Shown: positions 58,601-64,000 of the stretch, piece after piece
Layout of the letters: every line of letters begins with the position of its first letter
Numbering within the stretch: the stretch's first letter is position 1
Assembly (NCBI GenBank): GCA_029582155.1
Contig: CM055911.1
Location: 53,384,388-53,448,387 of the forward strand
DNA from: Panopea generosa
Taxonomy: Eukaryota; Mollusca; Bivalvia; Adapedonta; Hiatellidae
Length of the DNA stretch: 64,000 nt
Reading direction: 5' to 3'
Made by a program: the position numbers and the translations under genes
The notes under the pieces: model-generated
What the model was told of the DNA's origin: nothing
What the model saw: only the letters and a program-made list of their open reading frames with translations
The model's database searches: none

Positions 58601-59921
58601 TCAGTTTGTTGCGGCATTTTGAGTGGCACATGACTGTTTAAGACTTTGTGTATTTAAGTTTGCTTTGTTTACCTCAATTTAAATCAATTAAAACAAAACG
58701 TTTTGATGTTAGTTTTCTACAATTGTTCAGTTATCGTGTTTATTAATTGTGATAGCTATCCAATATGTTGCATTGTGTTCAGTTTCATTTTATATTCAGG
58801 AAATAACATTTTCCCACAATTCATTTAAAAATTGCCGCTCATAAAACACCAAAAATCTCATTTTATCTACAGTGCTATTATCTATACCTATGCTATCTGT
58901 ATAGGAGAACGTTTTTATGTACATAAAATATCTTCATTGTGTAAACAGATTTAAAACATCTTACGTTGATGGTTTTAAAATAATTTATACCAGATTTTTT
59001 CCCCTATGTATAAAAAAGAAGAACCATGTAATTGATGTCAATATAAACAAAGCTCTTCTTTACTAATATATTCCTAATAATTCTATGTTGGTAATTTCTG
59101 ATTTTTTATCTTCTTTTATTGATATTTATATTCCTAATTAAGGAAATATTGCCATTTAATTTTATGAGTTCAATTTATTATGATCCATCGCAATTTGTTT
59201 TTTTTCAAGTGCTATTTGTTTATATAAGTATTAATGATTATTGTAACAAACTACTCGGTAAAAGTGATTGAAAAAGCCTTTTTCGAAATTTATTTTATTG
59301 AAATACTCGGCTTAAACATGTTTGTTAGATATTTTTAAACAGTCTATACAATTTTTGTATAATAACATGAAATTTAAATTCTGGTAAATCTATACATCAA
59401 TCATAGCAAGCACTTGGTGCTGTGGGTATATGGATCGGGTAGGCGCATAGCAACGTGATAATGGGTCAAATTAAGAATTTCGGAGCTTTGAAAATAGTAA
59501 ACGTTGCTTCTTATGATATGAAATTATTGCCGATATGATGAGCTTCTTTGGTAAATAAAAGGCTATTTTTATCTCTCAAAAAAATATACAATGAATGTAT
59601 TTATAAGAATTTACTATTTCTTATATCAATATCAATACCATGTGAGTATTACTCTTATAAGCCAAAATCTACTGATTAGCTTTCACACTGATGTTTAAAC
59701 GAGAGTGGAGAGAATTATGCTATAAATAGCTCTTAAAAAGTACACGTCATACCACGTGTTTAACCCTGTCTAAATCCTACAACAATAGATGTCATTGCTT
59801 GTTTAAAACACTTTAAAACTAAAGTAAAATTATAGTTTATAAGGTTAAAAACATATATAAGGTGACATTTAATTATAAAAGCCCTTATTGTAGTCACGTG
59901 ACGTAGGGAATGTTGATTAAA

Positions 59922-60137
59922 TCAACCCTTCACTTCATATGGACACCTTTTAACACCTCTAATATAGAAGGCTTTTGAAAACAGTGTAGAACGTAACGAG
60001 CAATCAGAACAGGTTCTGCGCTGTTTTCTGTTCTATCAGAATAAATAGGTAAACTGTATCGATTTATGGTAATTGACTATGTGTGGCTTTTGAGTTTGGA
60101 AGAGTCCAATTAAAATGCATATGGAGTAAAGAGTTAA
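59922..60137. mobile_element. Fold-back element family K copy
   Basis: CCCTTCACTTCATATGGACA at the left, ATGGAGTAAAGAGTTAA at the right, and the shared middle ACACCTCTAATATAGAAGGC. Confidence 0.72.
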
Positions 60138-60439
60138 AATGATACACAAAAAAAACTGATATGTTAATTGGATTCGGTCACATGTGTTTTTGATATGTAT
60201 TTTTATATGGAGTTGCTTCTCATACTTTTGTAATTTATTTATGAGAGTCTAACATCATAACCGCCATATTACTGATATCTAGTTATAAAATAATTATACT
60301 AATCATTGTCTATTATCATGAATACAAATGTATTATTTTATCATATGCAGATTTCAAAGAATGAAAATAAAGGTACAAAAATAGCAATTTAATGTTTTGT
60401 TGTTATTAGAGTCTTTAAAATGTTTGTTTTTTTAATTTG

Positions 60440-60565
60440 GGTGTTAGCACCATTTTAAACACATGTAAGGTTATATATGGCATATCCAGTTTTATTGGTG
60501 CAGGAAAACCTCAGACTGAATCTGAGTGAAACCATCGTTCTTCCACAAGTAAATTTTCTCACATA
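60440..60565 (-). mobile_element. SINE family A, partial copy
   Basis: The complement of the tail and core is visible (CCAGTTTTATTGGTGCAGGA, GAATCTGAGTGAAACCATCG). The tRNA head is missing. Confidence 0.65.
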
Positions 60566-60599
60566 AAATTTTTGGAAGGTATTTCATTTAGTCCAATTT

Positions 60600-60965
60600 T
60601 TTGAAATGAATATCGATTTCGGATCTCGTTATCATATTCCGATGTCAGATCTGGCTCGATATTTAAATTTCTTGAAATGAAAAAAAAATTGAATGTTGAT
60701 CTCAGACCTGGCTCGGAATTCGCCAGTTCGGTATTAAATATTCAAATCTGTCGAAATGAAAATAAAAAAATGAATATTGATGACAGATCTGGCTCAAAAT
60801 TCGCCAGTTCGATATTGAATATTCAAAACTGTCGAAATGAAAAAAAATGAACATGATCTCAGACCTGGCTCGAAATTCGCCAGTTCGATATTGATTTTTG
60901 ATTTCAGATCTGTCTCGATATTCAAATACATGTATGTTGAAATGAAAAAAAAATCAAAATTTAAA
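60600..60965 (+). repeat. Tandem repeat of about 80-95 bp
   Basis: AAATTCGCCAGTTCGATATT and GATCTCAGACCTGGCTCG recur about four times with A-rich spacers. Confidence 0.75.
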
Positions 60966-61354
60966 CATTCCACGTAAAAAATGTCAAAATGACTTACGGC
61001 GATTTTTATCGTAAGTTTTTTTGTGAAACGCAGCCCTGGAATATGAAACATAAATATGATAAAATTAAACATGGAAGCTGATTGGTGGCTTCAGCATTTC
61101 AGTATAACAGTATGGCTTGTCTACGTGGAACTTGACATTTATCCATGTCGAGGGAATAAAATAGAAATATTTGCAATTAAAATTAAATGAGAGACATAAT
61201 AAATAACAGTAATAGTCTTAAACGTTTTCCGATGTTTTCAATTCGCCCGTCATACTTATTATCAACTATTAATCAGCCAATAAAAAAAAAAACAACGTAC
61301 ATCTTAATTAAAGAGCGTTTATATAAATTATATGACCGATAATTCTAAGGCGAT

Positions 61355-61440
61355 ATAGATCGGAATAGTGCTCCAGTGGTTTAGACCTTGGACTGCGAAC
61401 CCACTGGTCACAGGTTCGATCACCCGTTTTTCCACCTACA
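61355..61440 (+). mobile_element. Isolated tRNA-like head
   Basis: AGTGCTCCAGTGGTTTAGAC and box B-like ACAGGTTCGATCACCC are spaced as in a tRNA-derived SINE head; no arm pairing good enough for a tRNA gene. Confidence 0.4.
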
Positions 61441-61929
61441 AATACTAATAAGTCTATCGGATGAAACTTTAAAACAAATCGAGGTCCCATGTATCGGTTC
61501 TTTACACCGGGGCATGTAAAATAACATGGGACGCTACAAAAGGGTCTTCTGTATCTCTGCACTATCCCCCTACTAATACTCTTCTGGACGCGTCGGCCAT
61601 ATTGGAAACCGATGGTGACGATAATCTTCATCATCAAGTATCATGACCACCATGCCCCTCTCAACTTAGGCCATGTGTACGAGATAAGCTCAACTTAGTG
61701 TGAACTAATTACGTTAAGATCGATTGCACTGAAATATCAGACCTTATATGAATCACTCTCGAGTGCGATTCCTGGATCGAACCTGTAGTGTGTGCTGATT
61801 ATGCGAGATCATTTGTTCCAGTCTAGAATTAATCCCGCAACCTATTGCGTGAGCGACAAACATTTTATCAATAACGCTACCGCTTCACTCATCTTGTATA
61901 TATATAACCCTAACTATACACACACACAT

Positions 61930-62025
61930 TTTAACGTAGTTTAACGCCATTTTAACACATTTCAAGTTATCCAGTTTTATTGTCAGAATGAATCTGAGTC
62001 AAACCGCAGTCCTTCCGCAAGTTTT
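61930..62025 (-). mobile_element. SINE family A, partial copy
   Basis: The complement of the tail (TTTAACGCCATTTTAACACA) and core (GTCCTTCCGCAAGTTTTTGA) is visible; it is 5'-truncated. Confidence 0.65.
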
Positions 62026-62277
62026 TGACGTTTAGTTTAAACATATTTATTGCTTATAATCATTCAATTGCGGTGTCTGGGGGCATGTCCCAGCAGAAAA
62101 AAAGACTTTCAGATTGCATTTCCTGCGTTTGTTGGGTGTTTGGAGGGGAGGGGGTATTTTCAAGAGATATAATGATGCGTACGCAAAAAAATATGTGCAA
62201 GCCCGGGCGTTATAGCGTAAAGGCAGCTACGTCACTGACACTAGTAGTATAGGTATAAATATTTACTAACACATATA

Positions 62278-62278
<1 letters not shown>

Positions 62279-62325
<47 letters not shown>

Positions 62326-62592
62326 TTTAGCGTCATTTTTGTGCCATCGAGGGCTAACAGACGCTCAGTTAACCTGACCCCTGTTTCCTGGGATTAACCA
62401 GTACTCGAGCATACCCCACCTCCGCAAGTAACTGATAACTTTCCCACTTGAATCAGTGGTGAGAGACGAATAATAATGAGAAACAATGTCGTATATTAAT
62501 CATTACGAAGACTGTTGCCGAGCGGGGATTCGAACTCACGACCCCTGGATTGATAGTCAAACGCGTAACCGACTGAGCTAATCGGGCCCGGC
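62279..62592 (-). mobile_element. SINE family B copy with (GATT)n tail
   Basis: Reverse orientation, with the same architecture as the intron 12 copy and few differences, so it is probably a young insertion. Head complement ACCGACTGAGCTAATCGGGC. Confidence 0.9.
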
Positions 62593-62769
62593 ACAAACAC
62601 ATATAAGCAAGAGGGTTTGGACACAGGTTCTGCCAACATAAGTTACGGCCTGTCCCTCATGCAAATGAAGTACAACAATATTGGCAGTCGTGTTAATTGC
62701 AGGGTAACTCGTCCTTATATGAAACATAGTTAAACCATAGTTTACCATACGTAAAGTAAAGTTTTTGAA

Positions 62770-62865
62770 TCGATCGGGATTCGAACCTACGACCTTTGCG
62801 GGAAGAGTTAAGTGATAGTTAGACGGCGCCTTAGACCGGGCGGCCTCGGAGAAAAACTTGTTTGT
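62770..62865 (-). mobile_element. tRNA-Leu/Ser-like SINE head (family A type)
   Basis: GGGATTCGAACCTACGACC (box B complement) and GGCGCCTTAGACCGGGCGGC (left-arm complement) form an almost complete head. No intact cloverleaf or tail was found, so I treat it as SINE-derived. Confidence 0.55.
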
Positions 62866-63139
62866 AAGAATGTTTAATTTGCCGGGTATTCATATTCACC
62901 TAAAGACCTTTTTCATAATGAATAGAAAAAAGCCATGATTCATTAAGTCGAATAAAAGAAGTGTTGAACACAATAATTGGAAAGAATTGAATCAAGTAAA
63001 TATCACTTAGGAGAAAAGTCATGCTATATTTGGTTATATAATTTGAAAATTCAAGGTGGTTTTTAAAAAAAAAAGAAGAAGAAAGGTCATAGTCAGGATG
63101 GACCGGAAAGCAACACTGGTATGCGCGATTAGTCATCTT

Positions 63140-63310
63140 ATTGGCTCTCCCTGGTAAATTTGTTGAAAATCGGTTGAGAGGTTTAGAAAGAGTAAAGCTG
63201 ACAAGAAAATGTGGCGTTCGGGCGTACCGACGGAAAAGGGCAACTTTATTAACTACTTCAAAATGTATTTATCCCCATGGCCCATATATGGTGGGGCGGG
63301 ATATAAACCA
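63140..63310 (+). repeat. Possible dispersed repeat (conserved-looking)
   Basis: GTTGAAAATCGGTTGAGAGG and GGGCGTACCGACGGAAAAGG resemble a repeat style I associate with invertebrate intergenic DNA (from memory, unverified). Only one copy is in the window. Confidence 0.3.
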
Positions 63311-64000
63311 TGTAAGTATCTTTAGTTATAGTTTTTATATGTATTAAAATAAAGTTGATGAATAGCTAATATGCTTTATAGTTTTATGAAAAAGTATGCT
63401 AGAGAAAATGTTCCAGTTTTCGTTTCCATTTTCGTATATAAACGAGTAGAAAGACATGTTCATTACCTCGATTTTATCAAAATTAGTATACGAAAGCTGA
63501 CCAATAAGATTGCATTGATTATTATCTATTATCTTAAAAAGAACCGAGTGAAATTATTAAATGACCTTTAAGGTATTTCCCACGATTCAACCAATAAATC
63601 AACTTGGACTTCAAACTTTTTTTACATACAATTATTATTATTATAAAAAAAAAATGGTACTATTTAGTATTTAAAGAACATGAGAAAAAAACAAGCAGTT
63701 TTATCAGTCTCAGATGATTTTATTGTCTATAGATAAGTAAATGTTACATAATTCTTTGAATTAGAAATATATAATGTTACCTAGTCTTTTTCAAGATTAT
63801 ATATATTATACAAGTATGTAACATACAACATATATGTCTATAAAGTTATCTTATTTTCTATACAATGTACTGAGAGTGGGTTTCTGTTTCACCAGCATTT
63901 TCTTTGGTTTACCGTCTTAATCAATTGTAGAATGGTGATTCAACTATTCAGTAACCACTGGGAATTAAAAATAACCGGCACAGTTTTTCATAATCCAGTG

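Larger units (their letters stand above)
58601..64000. other. Downstream intergenic region
   Basis: Outside the listed SINE/MITE copies and the 60600-60965 repeat, no gene is supported. 63350-64000 is AT-rich and featureless. Confidence 0.5.

Noticed and set aside
63141..63347. A small protein gene of 68 codons
   Set aside because: It resembles dispersed non-coding repeat sequence and has no recognisable domain.

Overview
The window is AT-rich animal nuclear DNA. It holds many tRNA-headed SINEs, short inverted-repeat DNA elements, trinucleotide microsatellites and minisatellites around a single intron-rich gene. The repeat style and intron density suggest a lophotrochozoan, most likely a mollusc and perhaps a bivalve; this is inference, since no species-diagnostic sequence was identified.

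The only protein-coding gene I can support is on the + strand from 25256 (ATG) to 58061 (TGA). It has 23 coding exons, and all 22 junctions keep one reading frame, giving 3486 nt or 1161 residues. The product is an SLC4-family Na+-coupled bicarbonate transporter. It has a band-3-like cytoplasmic N-terminal domain, a polytopic HCO3- transporter domain with a four-cysteine, heavily glycosylated extracellular loop, and a cytoplasmic tail. Family motifs place it with the electroneutral branch (vertebrate SLC4A7/8/10, insect NDAE1 type) rather than with electrogenic NBCe1 or the anion exchangers. Its tail carries a histidine-rich stretch and ends in a possible PDZ ligand.

Layout: 1-25165 is intergenic, with SINE families A-E, several MITE-like families, a 34-bp minisatellite (17130-17845), a roughly 600-bp (TAC)n tract and a 484-bp dispersed duplication. 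A LINE 3' remnant ends about 90 bp before the start codon. From 25256 to 58061 the introns are heavily invaded. Several SINEs sit within tens of bases of splice donors, one of them flanked by a duplicated donor. Two MITEs sit just upstream of acceptors. Intron 11 contains a tandem array of four decoy copies of the exon 12 acceptor. From 58062 to 64000 lie the 3' UTR region and then intergenic DNA with SINE and MITE copies and a tandem repeat.

I found no second protein gene, no true tRNA or rRNA gene and no CRISPR array. Repeat family letters (A-N) are my own labels for sequences that recur inside this window; they are not database names. Repeat boundaries are approximate unless a terminal inverted repeat is stated.
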